Source of the DNA: CAVAWX01 sp963614215 | Lineage (GTDB): Bacteria > Actinomycetota > Coriobacteriia > Coriobacteriales > QAMH01 | DNA length: 34,712 bases | NCBI GenBank assembly: GCA_963614215.1 | Contig: CAVECB010000019.1 | Location: 1 to 34,712 of the forward strand | Direction of reading: 5' to 3' | Shown: positions 14,462 through 22,265 of the stretch, one piece after another | Layout: each line of letters begins with the position of its first letter | How positions within the stretch are numbered: the stretch's first letter is position 1 | The notes under the pieces: model-generated | Databases searched by the model: none | The model's input: only the letters and a program-made list of their open reading frames with translations | What the model was told of the DNA's origin: nothing | Translations under genes and position numbers: made by a program

Positions 14462-14516
14462 GCGCAGTGTTTGCCCGTGGGGAGGCGTCCACGTATCATC
14501 TGCCGAGAGAAGGGGC
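14462..14516. repeat. 55-bp direct repeat, copy 2 (right flank of the AbiE island)
   Basis: Identical to 12677-12731. This copy lies just upstream of the phosphatase gene and supplies its promoter. It is probably the ancestral copy, with copy 1 created when the AbiE genes arrived; the direction of events is inference. Confidence 0.95.
14471..14499 (+). promoter_or_regulatory. Promoter of the phosphatase gene inside repeat copy 2
   Basis: TTGCCC (14471-14476), a 17-base spacer and TATCAT (14494-14499). The predicted start is near 14506, leaving a leader of about 50 bases before the ATG at 14558. Confidence 0.6.
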
Positions 14517-14557
14517 TTTCAGGCGGTGCTTGCCCGCGAAAAGGGAAGGAATCGAAG

Positions 14558-15868
14558 ATGCGCATGAAGATGAATGCAAAGGCCGGCATGCCGGTGGAGG
14601 GTCGTGCGGGGGCGCGTGGGGCGCGTGGGGCATATGTGCGCGGCCGTGCGCGAACCCATGTGCGAACCCGCGTGCGCATGCTGCCGTTTGCCATCGCCGC
14701 GCTGTCCGTGCTGTTTGTGGCATGCCTTGTGGCGGGCTGCACGTCTGGCGGCGAGGGCGGCGGGCAGGAGGGGCAGGACGCGCAAAGCGGCGCGCAGGCC
14801 GCGAGCGTCTCGGGCACGGTGACCAAGCACGAGCGCTACGATTCTGCCATCACGAGCCTTTCCGCCGAAGATCTCGCGGCGGCGGGCTTTTCCTTCGGCG
14901 ACAGCTGCGACGTGGCCTTTTCCAACGGCTTCACTGTAAACGACGTGCCCTATTTCGACGGCTACTACGTGCGCAAGGGCGAGCCTGTCGTCGTGGCCTA
15001 CCCCAGCGACCAGTATGTGTGCGTCGCGAGAAACAATAGCGGGTTTTGGACGAGCGCGGGCCTGTCCGAAGGCGATACCGTGACCATTACCGTGAGCGAT
15101 GCGGGAAAGTACCGCTCCACCTACGAGGCTCTCGCGCAGAAATACTCGACGGAGCGCACCGACTACGCCAGCGACGAGCAGTTCTCCAACTTCCGCGCTC
15201 TGTCCGGCGGCAAGCTGAAGGAAAACTTCCTCTACCGCGGCGCCTCGCCGGTCGACGACAGCAGAAAGCGCGCCGCCGTCACCGATTCTTTGCTCGAGCG
15301 CTACGGCATCGTCGATGTCGTTGACCTTGCCGACACGCAGGCCGACATGGAGGGCTATTTTGCCGCCGAGGGATTTTCGTCTGCCTACACGCGCGGCCTT
15401 TACGAGCGCGGCGCCGACGTGACGCTGGGGATGTCGTCGGACTACGAGGCCGACGCGTACAGAACAGGCGTCGCGACCGGCATGCGCCACCTGGTCGAAT
15501 ACGGCGGCCCTGCCTACATCCACTGCATGGAGGGCAAGGACCGCACCGGTTTCGTGTGCGCGCTTGTCGAGGCGCTGGCTGGCGCGAGCTACGACGAAAT
15601 GCGCGCCGACTACATGACCACCTACGCCAACTACTACGGCATCACGGCCGAGGGCACGCCCGAGCGCTACGAGGCGGTGGTTTCGCTGTATTTCGACGCT
15701 TTCGCGCGCTACCTGCTGGGGCAGGCTGAAGGAGGGGCGTCGTTTGCCGAGGCAGGCGAGGCCGAGCTGGCCGGCGCCAGCTACGAGGCGGGGGCGCGGA
15801 GCTACCTGCAAGGGTGCGGTATGTCTGCCGAGGAGATAGACCGGCTGGTGGAAACTATTACGAAGTAG
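14558..15868 (+). CDS. Lipoprotein tyrosine-protein phosphatase (Y_phosphatase3 type)
   Basis: The 436-residue protein starts at the ATG at 14558 behind AAGGGAAGGA. A long basic N-region (about 40 residues, Arg-rich) precedes a hydrophobic segment and lipobox LVAGC (C61), so it should be a membrane-anchored lipoprotein facing outside. The catalytic loop is HCMEGKDRTG (H322-G331), with nucleophile C323 and R329. FRALSGGKLKENFLYRGASP and VVDLADTQADME are typical of the bacterial tyrosine-phosphatase family PF13350. An N-terminal domain of about 110 residues (SFGDSCDVAFSNGF onward) is of unknown role. The substrate may be an external phosphoprotein or phospholipid. The promoter lies in the 55-bp repeat. 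Confidence 0.88.
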   Translation: MRMKMNAKAGMPVEGRAGARGARGAYVRGRARTHVRTRVRMLPFAIAALSVLFVACLVAGCTSGGEGGGQEGQDAQSGAQAASVSGTVTKHERYDSAITSLSAEDLAAAGFSFGDSCDVAFSNGFTVNDVPYFDGYYVRKGEPVVVAYPSDQYVCVARNNSGFWTSAGLSEGDTVTITVSDAGKYRSTYEALAQKYSTERTDYASDEQFSNFRALSGGKLKENFLYRGASPVDDSRKRAAVTDSLLERYGIVDVVDLADTQADMEGYFAAEGFSSAYTRGLYERGADVTLGMSSDYEADAYRTGVATGMRHLVEYGGPAYIHCMEGKDRTGFVCALVEALAGASYDEMRADYMTTYANYYGITAEGTPERYEAVVSLYFDAFARYLLGQAEGGASFAEAGEAELAGASYEAGARSYLQGCGMSAEEIDRLVETITK

Positions 15869-15935
15869 GTTGGCGCGGCGGCGTTGCCTTGGGCGGCGTG
15901 CGATGTGCGGGGAAAATCAGGCGGCGGCGAAAAAA

Positions 15936-16010
15936 TGGAGCCAGCGACAGGAATCGAACCTGCAACAAACGGTTTACAAAACCGCTGCGCTACCGTTGCG
16001 CCACGCTGGC
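15936..16010 (-). tRNA. tRNA-Thr (anticodon TGT)
   Basis: On the minus strand the acceptor stem GCCAGCG pairs with CGCTGGC, followed by T and an encoded CCA (3' end at 15936). The anticodon stem GCGGT/ACCGT encloses the loop TTTGTAA, giving anticodon TGT, which reads ACA/ACG threonine codons. The T arm GCAGG-TTCGATT-CCTGT has one wobble pair and is otherwise complete. The length is 75 nt with CCA. Confidence 0.95.
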
Positions 16011-16029
16011 ATGCCATTCGCGTCCGTGG

Positions 16030-16038
16030 AGTGTAGCA
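16030..16038 (-). promoter_or_regulatory. Extended -10 promoter of the tRNA gene
   Basis: On the minus strand TGCTACACT forms an extended -10 element (TG-N-TACACT). Transcription would start near 16023, about 13 bases before the mature 5' end at 16010. No good -35 box is present. Confidence 0.5.
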
Positions 16039-16177
16039 CGAAGAGGCGCATTGGCACGAAGAAGGTGTGCTTCAAAAACGCGCTTCAGGGGTGCGCCCGG
16101 CGTGCGATTTACCTATGCACCTCGCCTGTGCTTCACCCGCGTGTGCCTTGCCCATCTGCCCCTTGCCTAAAGCCTGT

Positions 16178-16990
16178 TCACGCGCCCGGCTGGCAGTTCG
16201 CCTCGATCAGGTCGCGCAGCGATACGCCCTCGTGGCGATAGCGTGCCTGCGGGTTGGCCTCGCCGCCCGGCATCTCGATGGCGTGGTGCGGGCATGCGTG
16301 GATGCAGGCCAGGCAGGCGGTGCAGCCCTGGCCCGTCGCCGCATCGCGCACCGCCCGCCCGCTGTTTGTGCGGATGCATCCTGCGGGGCATACCTTGGCG
16401 CAGGTGCCGCAGCCTGTGCAGTTGTCGCGCACGCGCAAAAGGGGTTCGAGGAAATCCATGTCGCACAAAGTGGCAAAGGAAAAGCCCTTCGAGAAGAGAT
16501 CGTCGTCTGCCGCGCGGTCGGCCTCGGTTGCGGGGCGCACGCGGCATGTGCGCGCGGCGACCTCTGCGGCGATACGCGCGAGCTGCCCTGCCTCGCCTTT
16601 TTCCATCTTCTCCTGCTCGTGCGCGTCGTAGCTTGGCAGCCAGTTGTCCACCATGAGCAAGGTCTCGGCGTAGTCGAGGTGCGTGCCGGCGTTTGCCAGG
16701 CGCCGCTCGCAGGCCAAAGTGGCGCAGCCCGCGCGGTTGCCGTAGGTGAGGATCGCAAAGACGTAGCCGGCCGAGAAGCTGCTTTGATCGATGAAGCGTG
16801 CCGCGAGCGGGGCGAGGTCGTGGGCGTAGACGGGCATCACAAAGCCGATGGCCTCGTCTTCGTAGCGGCGCTTGTTTGCGCGCCCGCCGCCCATCTCCTG
16901 CGGGATGCTGTGCAGCGTCTCGCCCGTCACCTCGGCGATTTTTCGCGCTGCATGCAGGCTGTTTCCCGTCGAGGTGAAGTAAAAGATCAT
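16178..16990 (-). CDS. EFR1-type flavodoxin/4Fe-4S ferredoxin protein
   Basis: The 270-residue protein begins MIFYFTSTGNS, the phosphate-binding loop of flavodoxins (start at 16990, with AAAGGACAAGG upstream). The C-terminal part holds two 4Fe-4S motifs: CTGCGTCAKVCP and CTACLACIHACP. This is the EFR1 architecture (flavodoxin fused to ferredoxin), an electron-transfer protein of anaerobes that binds FMN and two clusters. The physiological partner is unknown. It is divergent from a radical SAM gene. Those enzymes need low-potential electrons, so a partnership is possible but inferred. Confidence 0.9.
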   Translation of the reverse strand: MIFYFTSTGNSLHAARKIAEVTGETLHSIPQEMGGGRANKRRYEDEAIGFVMPVYAHDLAPLAARFIDQSSFSAGYVFAILTYGNRAGCATLACERRLANAGTHLDYAETLLMVDNWLPSYDAHEQEKMEKGEAGQLARIAAEVAARTCRVRPATEADRAADDDLFSKGFSFATLCDMDFLEPLLRVRDNCTGCGTCAKVCPAGCIRTNSGRAVRDAATGQGCTACLACIHACPHHAIEMPGGEANPQARYRHEGVSLRDLIEANCQPGA

Positions 16991-17165
16991 CGCCTTGTCC
17001 TTTCGTTGCCCGGTTTTGCCTGCATCACCGCCCGCCTTTGCGAGATGCCGGCCGCTGCGTTTCTTTTCGTTTTTCGTTTTCTGGCGACATGCTGCCCACA
17101 TGGGGAGGGCGTCGCCGTCGTCTGGCGTCGATTCTATCCCGAGCAGAAATTTTCTCAAAAAAAGT

Positions 17166-17222
17166 TTGCATCGGCTAACTTTTTCGTGTAGAGTGCTCCT
17201 TGAAGTTAGGAACAACTAACTT
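17166..17222 (+). promoter_or_regulatory. Promoter with inverted AAGTTAG operator
   Basis: TTGCAT (17166-17171), a 17-base spacer and TAGAGT (17189-17194) make a promoter on the plus strand with its start near 17201. Immediately after lies AAGTTAG-GAACAA-CTAACTT (17203-17222), a perfect 7-bp inverted repeat. A third element, GGCTAACTTT (17173-17182), sits in the promoter spacer. GTTAG/CTAAC elements recall DtxR/IdeR/MntR-type metal-repressor sites, so control by iron or manganese is a hypothesis. On the minus strand the same sites lie upstream of the EFR1 gene. Confidence 0.45.
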
Positions 17223-17404
17223 TCCTCTCTCTTAGCGGCTCGCATTGCGCCTACCCCCTTCCGGGCGCGTTGCGGGCCCTCTCGTTTTTGCGGGGCACCG
17301 CGCGGCGGACTCTGTCTCTTGTCCTGCGTCTGCGTTTTCAAAAGGCGCCGCCGCATGCATGCGCCGCTCTTGTGTTGCTTTCGTCGTTTGAAGAAACGCG
17401 TGCA

Positions 17405-17432
17405 TTTACGCGCCGGGTTCGCGTACTATAGT
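17405..17432 (+). promoter_or_regulatory. Candidate proximal promoter of the radical SAM gene
   Basis: TTTACG (17405-17410), a 16-base spacer and TATAGT (17427-17432), with a predicted start near 17439, about 110 bases before the chosen ATG at 17549. Confidence 0.5.
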
Positions 17433-17548
17433 CGGCACCGAGGGATTGGACCGTCGGCGCACGCATGCACGCGCGCCTGCACGAGCTGCGGGGTCGACGT
17501 TTCATGGCCGTGATTTGCACGCGGCGGAACATAGACGCAAAGGAGCGC

Positions 17549-18916
17549 ATGGTGAAGGAACAACTGGCGGATTTCGGCATCAAGTCCGCAATGAAGATGG
17601 TTCACAAGAACCCGGACAAGAACATGCCCAAACTGCTGAACCTGCTGATAAAGCTCGGGAAGCGCACCTTCCCCTCGCAGATGGACATCCTAAACGACTA
17701 TCTGGGCAACCCCGAATCCAACGTCTACCAGTTGGTCTTGCGCGCCCTGAAGCAGATCGACCCCGCGGTGCTCGACCGCATCATCGAGAACTTCTACCTG
17801 CACGTCAACGTCGAGGGCTGGCAAAAGCAGGTCGAGCTGCGCCAGAAGTACGACTGCAATATCCCTTGGGCCATCCTGCTCGACCCGACCAGCGCCTGCA
17901 ACCTGCATTGCAAGGGCTGCTGGGCGGCCGACTACGGCAACCGCATGAACCTGTCCTTCGACGACATGGACAGCATCATCTGCCAGGGCAAAGAACTCGG
18001 CATCTACATGTACATCTACACCGGCGGCGAGCCGCTCGTGCGCAAAGACGACATCATCGCCCTGTGCGAGAAACACAGCGACTGCATCTTCTTGTGCTTC
18101 ACCAACGCAACCCTCATCGACCAGGAGTTTTGCAACGAGCTTTTGCGGGTGAAGAACTTTGTCCCAGCCATCAGCCAGGAGGGCAGCAAAGAGACCACGG
18201 ACTTCCGCCGCAGCGAGGGTGTGGACTACAGCGTCTACGAGCGCGTCGAGCAGGCCATGGGTCTGTTGAAGGACGCGGGCCTGCCTTTCGGCATTTCGTG
18301 CTGCTACACCTCGGAAAACTACGAGGCCGTGTCCAGCTCGGACTACATCGACCAGCTGATCGACTGGGGCGCCATGTTCGTGTGGTACTTCCATTACATG
18401 CCCGTGGGTTCGGACGCCAACGTCGACTTGATGTGCTCGCCCGAGCAGCGCGAGGGCATGTATCACAAAATTCGCGAGTACCGCGAGCAGAGCAAGGCCA
18501 TTTTCCCCATGGACTTCCAAAACGACGGCCAGTTCGTGCAGGGCTGCATCGCTGGCGGGCGGCGCTATCTGCACATCAACGCGGCCGGCGACATGGACCC
18601 TTGCGTGTTCGTGCACTTCAGCGACTCGAACATTCACGAGGTCTCGCTGCTCGAGGGCCTGCAGCGCCCGCTGTTTAAGGCCTACCACGACGGCCAGCCC
18701 TTCAACGACAACATGCTGCGTCCGTGCCCGTTTTTGGAAAACCCAGACGCGCTGCGCAAGCTCGTGCACGAGACGGGGGCGCACTCGTCCAACCTTGAAG
18801 CCGTCGAGACGGTCGACGATCTGTGCGACCGTTGCAAAAAATACGCGGCAAACTGGCAGCCCACGGCAGAAAAGCTCTGGGAGGCCGACCACAGCATGGG
18901 GACGTTCAGCCACTAG
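17549..18916 (+). CDS. Radical SAM protein with SPASM-like C-terminal cysteines
   Basis: With the ATG at 17549 the product has 455 residues. Starts at 17504 and 17465 are possible, but AAAGGAG lies only just before 17549 (and suits a GTG at 17552 too). A helical N-terminal domain of about 105 residues precedes the core. The radical SAM cluster motif is CNLHCKGC (C117, C121, C124), followed by YTGGEPLVRKDD, the SAM-binding GGEP motif. C-terminal cysteines (QGCIAGGRRYLHINAAGDMDP, then RPCPFLEN, then CDRCKKY) resemble a SPASM/twitch region binding extra clusters. Substrate unknown; no peptide precursor gene was found beside it. A 146-residue protein of unknown role follows 29 bases downstream. 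Confidence 0.9.
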   Translation: MVKEQLADFGIKSAMKMVHKNPDKNMPKLLNLLIKLGKRTFPSQMDILNDYLGNPESNVYQLVLRALKQIDPAVLDRIIENFYLHVNVEGWQKQVELRQKYDCNIPWAILLDPTSACNLHCKGCWAADYGNRMNLSFDDMDSIICQGKELGIYMYIYTGGEPLVRKDDIIALCEKHSDCIFLCFTNATLIDQEFCNELLRVKNFVPAISQEGSKETTDFRRSEGVDYSVYERVEQAMGLLKDAGLPFGISCCYTSENYEAVSSSDYIDQLIDWGAMFVWYFHYMPVGSDANVDLMCSPEQREGMYHKIREYREQSKAIFPMDFQNDGQFVQGCIAGGRRYLHINAAGDMDPCVFVHFSDSNIHEVSLLEGLQRPLFKAYHDGQPFNDNMLRPCPFLENPDALRKLVHETGAHSSNLEAVETVDDLCDRCKKYAANWQPTAEKLWEADHSMGTFSH

Positions 18917-18945
18917 GCGCACGTTGTGGTGAAGGAGAAGGCCGC

Positions 18946-19386
18946 ATGATAGACAAACCTGCGGGCGCGGCGCGCTCGCGCGTCGTCGCTGGCGAGCTGC
19001 GCTGCTACGAGCGCGTGGCTGAGCTGCGCTTCATCGAACAGGGCTATCCCCATCCGGATCCGCGCTCGGCCGCGTATCGGCCCGTTTCTGGCGGCGGTCA
19101 GCTGCGCCTGCGCTTCAACGAACCGGAATGCCACGACGAAGAGCTCGACGAGGCGGCCGCGCGCGCCTACATCGCGGCCCTCGATGCGCACGGCGCCTTC
19201 GACCTCGACCGCGTCTACCGCCCCGTCCAGGGTAGCTTCTCGCTTTCCCCGCAGGAGTGGCGCCTGGAGATAGAGTTTTCCGCAGATGCAGCAGGCGAGG
19301 TGCCCGAGCCGTACGTGGCCGAGGGCGAAAACGCCTGGCCGGACGGCTACGAGGAGCTGGTCTTGGCGCTGCAAAACTCCCTGTAG
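18946..19386 (+). CDS. Hypothetical protein (146 aa) downstream of the radical SAM gene
   Basis: The ATG at 18946 has a good ribosome binding site (GAAGGAG, 931-937 of that kilobase) and lies 29 bases after the radical SAM stop, so it is probably co-transcribed. The product is soluble and acidic, without signal peptide, membrane helix or cysteine-pair motifs. Phrases such as GGGQLRLRFNEPE and EWRLEIEFSADA suggest beta strands. No family was recognised. Overlap of expression with the radical SAM enzyme is the only functional hint. Confidence 0.7.
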   Translation: MIDKPAGAARSRVVAGELRCYERVAELRFIEQGYPHPDPRSAAYRPVSGGGQLRLRFNEPECHDEELDEAAARAYIAALDAHGAFDLDRVYRPVQGSFSLSPQEWRLEIEFSADAAGEVPEPYVAEGENAWPDGYEELVLALQNSL

Positions 19387-19501
19387 CGCTTCTCGGCACC
19401 GCAGTGCTGCGCCCGCAAATCGGACGCGACTCCACGCGCATCTGTCGTTTTTTGTCGCATGCATGTGACATGTGGACGCCTGCTTTGCTTTTCGTGAAGT
19501 A

Positions 19502-19532
19502 TTGATGGGTGCGCCCCGGCGCGGTCTACAAT
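19502..19532 (+). promoter_or_regulatory. Weak candidate promoter
   Basis: TTGATG (19502-19507) and TACAAT (19527-19532) are 19 bases apart, longer than ideal. They lie about 60 bases before the two-TM protein gene. Confidence 0.3.
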
Positions 19533-19593
19533 ATGGCGCGAGATAAAGAGAGCTAAAAGGGAACCTTTCTTTTGGGGGGTGCGCGGCACAGCC

Positions 19594-19971
19594 ATGGTCG
19601 AGCACGTGGGCAAAAAGAGGCGCAAGGAAGTCCAGCGCGCGGCATCTATGCAGGCGCAGCTGCGGTCTGTCACGTTTTCCATCATGATGCTCGCGGCCCT
19701 GCTGGTTTTCGCGCTCGCGGCCACGGGCGTGCTCGCGGCACGCGGCCTCCTCGAGATGGACAGCGCCATTTTGCAGGCCAGCCGCCTCGCGCTGCTCGTC
19801 TTGCTCGTCGCCTGCCTGGTGAACCGCGCCCTGCGCTGGAAGGCGTTAAACGAGAAGTGCCGCCGGCATTGCGCCGAGTTCAATATCACGCAAGAAGAGA
19901 TTGCGGCGCTGAAGACGCAGAGCACGCAAGGCACGCAGAACGCGCAGAACGCACAGGGCACGCGAAGCTAG
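19594..19971 (+). CDS. Small membrane protein with two transmembrane helices
   Basis: From the ATG at 19594 the product has 125 residues; a GTG at 19579 is the alternative start. Two hydrophobic segments (SIMMLAALLVFALAATGVLAA and LALLVLLVACLVNRAL) are joined by a short loop, with a basic N-terminus and a cytoplasmic-looking tail ending in Gln/Asn/Thr repeats (TQGTQNAQNAQGT). No family was recognised. It stands alone. The start is uncertain because no clean Shine-Dalgarno is present. Confidence 0.65.
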   Translation: MVEHVGKKRRKEVQRAASMQAQLRSVTFSIMMLAALLVFALAATGVLAARGLLEMDSAILQASRLALLVLLVACLVNRALRWKALNEKCRRHCAEFNITQEEIAALKTQSTQGTQNAQNAQGTRS

Positions 19972-20255
19972 GCCGCCCCGCGCTTTTTCCCTAGTTTTTC
20001 CTGCGAGCGCGCCTGCCCTCGCTTTTTGCCGGCGCCGCCGTGCCGTTCAACGTAACGGTTTGGCATTTATTTTAATTCTAGATAATTCACGCCGAAACAC
20101 GGGTGAGATAATCCGCGCAAGGAAAAACCGCCCACGCCGCGCCGCTTCCCGCAGCGCTTGCCCGCGCCCGTCTTCGTCTTTTGTGGATGGCGCGCGCGGA
20201 CAATCCTGGGAGATGAGGCGCGCTGCAGGCGACGAGCACGAGGGAGATTGGCACA

Positions 20256-21068
20256 ATGGCAGGATGCGGCGCGCGCGACTACGACGACTACTCGATTCAC
20301 CCAAAAGACGAAGGCCCGAAGATGAACGAGGGCAGCTCGGCGCAGCGCGTCATTGCTGTTGCCAGCGGCAAGGGCGGCGTGGGCAAATCGCTCACCACCT
20401 CGCTTCTGGCCTGCGAGCTTGCCCGCCGCGGCTACACCGTCGGCATACTCGACGGCGACATCACAGGTCCTTCCATCCCGCGCTCTTTCGGCATTCACGA
20501 GCCGCCTGCCGTCGACGAGAACAACAAGCTCGTGCCCGCCACCACCAAGACGGGCATACGCATCGTATCGACCAACATGCTCACCTCCGACGAGGCCCAG
20601 CCCTTTTTGTGGCGCGGGCCTGTGCTCAACAGCGTGCTCAACCAGTTCTACAGCGACGTGGCTTGGGGCGAGCTCGATTTTCTGCTCGTGGACATGCCCC
20701 CGGGCACGGGCGACATCCCCATGACGGTCTACCAGCAGCTGCCCGTGAACGGCGTGGTCGTGGCGACGGCGCCGCAGGTGCTCGTGAACATGATCGTGGA
20801 AAAGGCCATACGCATGGCCGAGGCCCTGGAGATTCCCGTCGTGGGGCTGGTCGAGAACATGTCGTATTACGAGTGCCCCGACTGCGGCAAGAAGCACGAG
20901 ATATTCGGCGAAAGCGAGGTCGAGTCCATTGCGGAGAAGAAGGGCATCGCAGCCTGGACGCGCGTGCCCATGGACCCGCAGATCTCGGCGCTGGTCGATG
21001 CGGGCAAGGCAGAAGACATCGAGGGAGAATGGCTGGCCGGCATAGCCGACGAGCTGGAAAAACTGTAG
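20256..21068 (+). CDS. Mrp/NBP35-type Fe-S cluster carrier ATPase
   Basis: The 270-residue P-loop protein carries the deviant Walker A GKGGVGKS (about 38-45), DGDITGPSIPR, LLVDMPPGTGD and a C-terminal CxxC (C207, C210, in ECPDCGKKHEIFG) that binds a bridging 4Fe-4S cluster in the dimer. Members of this family (ApbC, Mrp) hold and deliver clusters to target proteins. The start at 20256 follows GAGGGAGATTGG. The first 30 residues are an extension with only one Cys. It is followed after 14 bases by the trigger-factor-like gene. Confidence 0.92.
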   Translation: MAGCGARDYDDYSIHPKDEGPKMNEGSSAQRVIAVASGKGGVGKSLTTSLLACELARRGYTVGILDGDITGPSIPRSFGIHEPPAVDENNKLVPATTKTGIRIVSTNMLTSDEAQPFLWRGPVLNSVLNQFYSDVAWGELDFLLVDMPPGTGDIPMTVYQQLPVNGVVVATAPQVLVNMIVEKAIRMAEALEIPVVGLVENMSYYECPDCGKKHEIFGESEVESIAEKKGIAAWTRVPMDPQISALVDAGKAEDIEGEWLAGIADELEKL

Positions 21069-21082
21069 GGGAAGGACGCAAG

Positions 21083-22087
21083 ATGGCCGACGAGAAGAAA
21101 ACGGGCGCGAAGGCGGGGCAGGCTGCGATGGAGGTGCCGGTCTACGAGCTGTCCTCCTACGAGCCCGTCGAGTTCGAGATGCCCGCGCTCGAGATAGACG
21201 ACGAGCAGGTTGAGGCCCAGATGCGCGCCGCCGTCGACCAGATGGCCGCGAACTACGTCGAGGCCGCGCCCCGCGAGGCGGGCGCCAAGGACACGGTGAA
21301 GATCGACCTGGAGGTCACGCGCGACGGCGAGACGGTGAAGGGCATCAGCTCGGACGGGCGCCTGTTCACCATGGGGGAGGGCTTTATGCCCATCGGATTC
21401 GACCGCGCCTTGCTGGGCATGCGCCCGGGCGAGGAGCGCGAGTTTGACTTCGACGCGCCCGACCTGTCAGACGGCGCCGATATGGCCGAGCGCTCTTTTC
21501 ACGCGAAGGTGAAACTCGTGGCCATCATGGAAAAGGAAGACCCCGAGTTCACCGACGAGTGGATTCGCGAGCATTTGCCGCTGTTCAAAGGCGTGGAAGA
21601 GTTTCGTGCGCAGACGCGCCACCAGATGGAGATGCAGGCCGCCCAAGGCATCGAGCAGGAGAAGAACATGCGCGCGGTGCAGGCCTTGACCGAGCGCTTC
21701 GACGGCAAGATAGAAGACCGCTTCTACGAGGCCACGCGCGAGGAGATGCGCCGCGGTTGGGAGGCCCAGGCGCGCCAGCAGGGCATGGATCTCGAGGACT
21801 TCATCGGCAAGCAGGGCATGAACGAGCAGCAGTTCTCGATGATGATGATGATGCAGGTGCGCGAAACCCTCGTGCAGGGGTTTTCGCTGGACGCGTGGGC
21901 GCGGCACTACGGGATCGAGCCGACGGACAAGGATGTCGAGGAGCTGGCGAACATGATGTCGCAGGGGCATGCCAAGGAGTTCATCGAGCATGCGCGCACG
22001 GAAGACCCCGAGCTTGAGGGATTGAAGATCGCGGCCAGGCGCTACGTGGCCAACAAAGACCTCGTGGCCCGCGCGAAGATCCGCTAA
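21083..22087 (+). CDS. Trigger-factor-like chaperone / FKBP-type peptidyl-prolyl isomerase
   Basis: The 334-residue protein starts at 21083 with GGGGAAGGACG upstream. An FKBP-like segment spans about 68-155: VKIDLEVTRDGETVKG, then FMPIGFDRALLGMRPGEERE, then FHAKVKLVAI. A long helical region follows, like the trigger-factor C-terminal chaperone arms, with a Met-rich stretch (QQFSMMMMMQVRETLV). The N-terminal ribosome-binding domain of true trigger factor, with its GFRxGxxP loop, is absent; only about 65 residues precede the PPIase part. It may be a paralogue that acts off the ribosome. It shares a transcript with the Mrp gene and is closed by a strong terminator. Confidence 0.8.
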   Translation: MADEKKTGAKAGQAAMEVPVYELSSYEPVEFEMPALEIDDEQVEAQMRAAVDQMAANYVEAAPREAGAKDTVKIDLEVTRDGETVKGISSDGRLFTMGEGFMPIGFDRALLGMRPGEEREFDFDAPDLSDGADMAERSFHAKVKLVAIMEKEDPEFTDEWIREHLPLFKGVEEFRAQTRHQMEMQAAQGIEQEKNMRAVQALTERFDGKIEDRFYEATREEMRRGWEAQARQQGMDLEDFIGKQGMNEQQFSMMMMMQVRETLVQGFSLDAWARHYGIEPTDKDVEELANMMSQGHAKEFIEHARTEDPELEGLKIAARRYVANKDLVARAKIR

Positions 22088-22118
22088 GCACGCTGCCGGC
22101 GCACATATCGACCTTCGG

Positions 22119-22149
22119 GGGCATGTCGCATATGCGGCATGCCCTTTTT
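22119..22149 (+). terminator. Strong rho-independent terminator
   Basis: GGGCATG (22119-22125) pairs with CATGCCC (22138-22144). The inside (CGCA/TGCG plus a T-G pair) extends this to about 12 paired bases around a tiny loop, and TTTTT follows at 22145-22149. It ends the Mrp/trigger-factor-like transcript. Confidence 0.9.
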
Positions 22150-22265
22150 GCTGTAAGCTTTTGTCCTTCCGACGGGGTAGATTTCCCGGCTTGCACCCCC
22201 CTGGGCATTTCGACGCCACGAAGAGGGGCAGCAGCAGAAGGGCGAAGAGAAAAGAGCGGGCGGCG

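Larger units (their letters stand above)
16991..17548. other. Divergent spacer between the EFR1 and radical SAM genes
   Basis: About 560 bases with no convincing gene. It contains the GTTAG-type elements and a promoter (17166-17222) and a second promoter (17405-17432). The stretch 17225-17400 is GC-rich with pyrimidine tracts and no clear signal. Confidence 0.5.
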
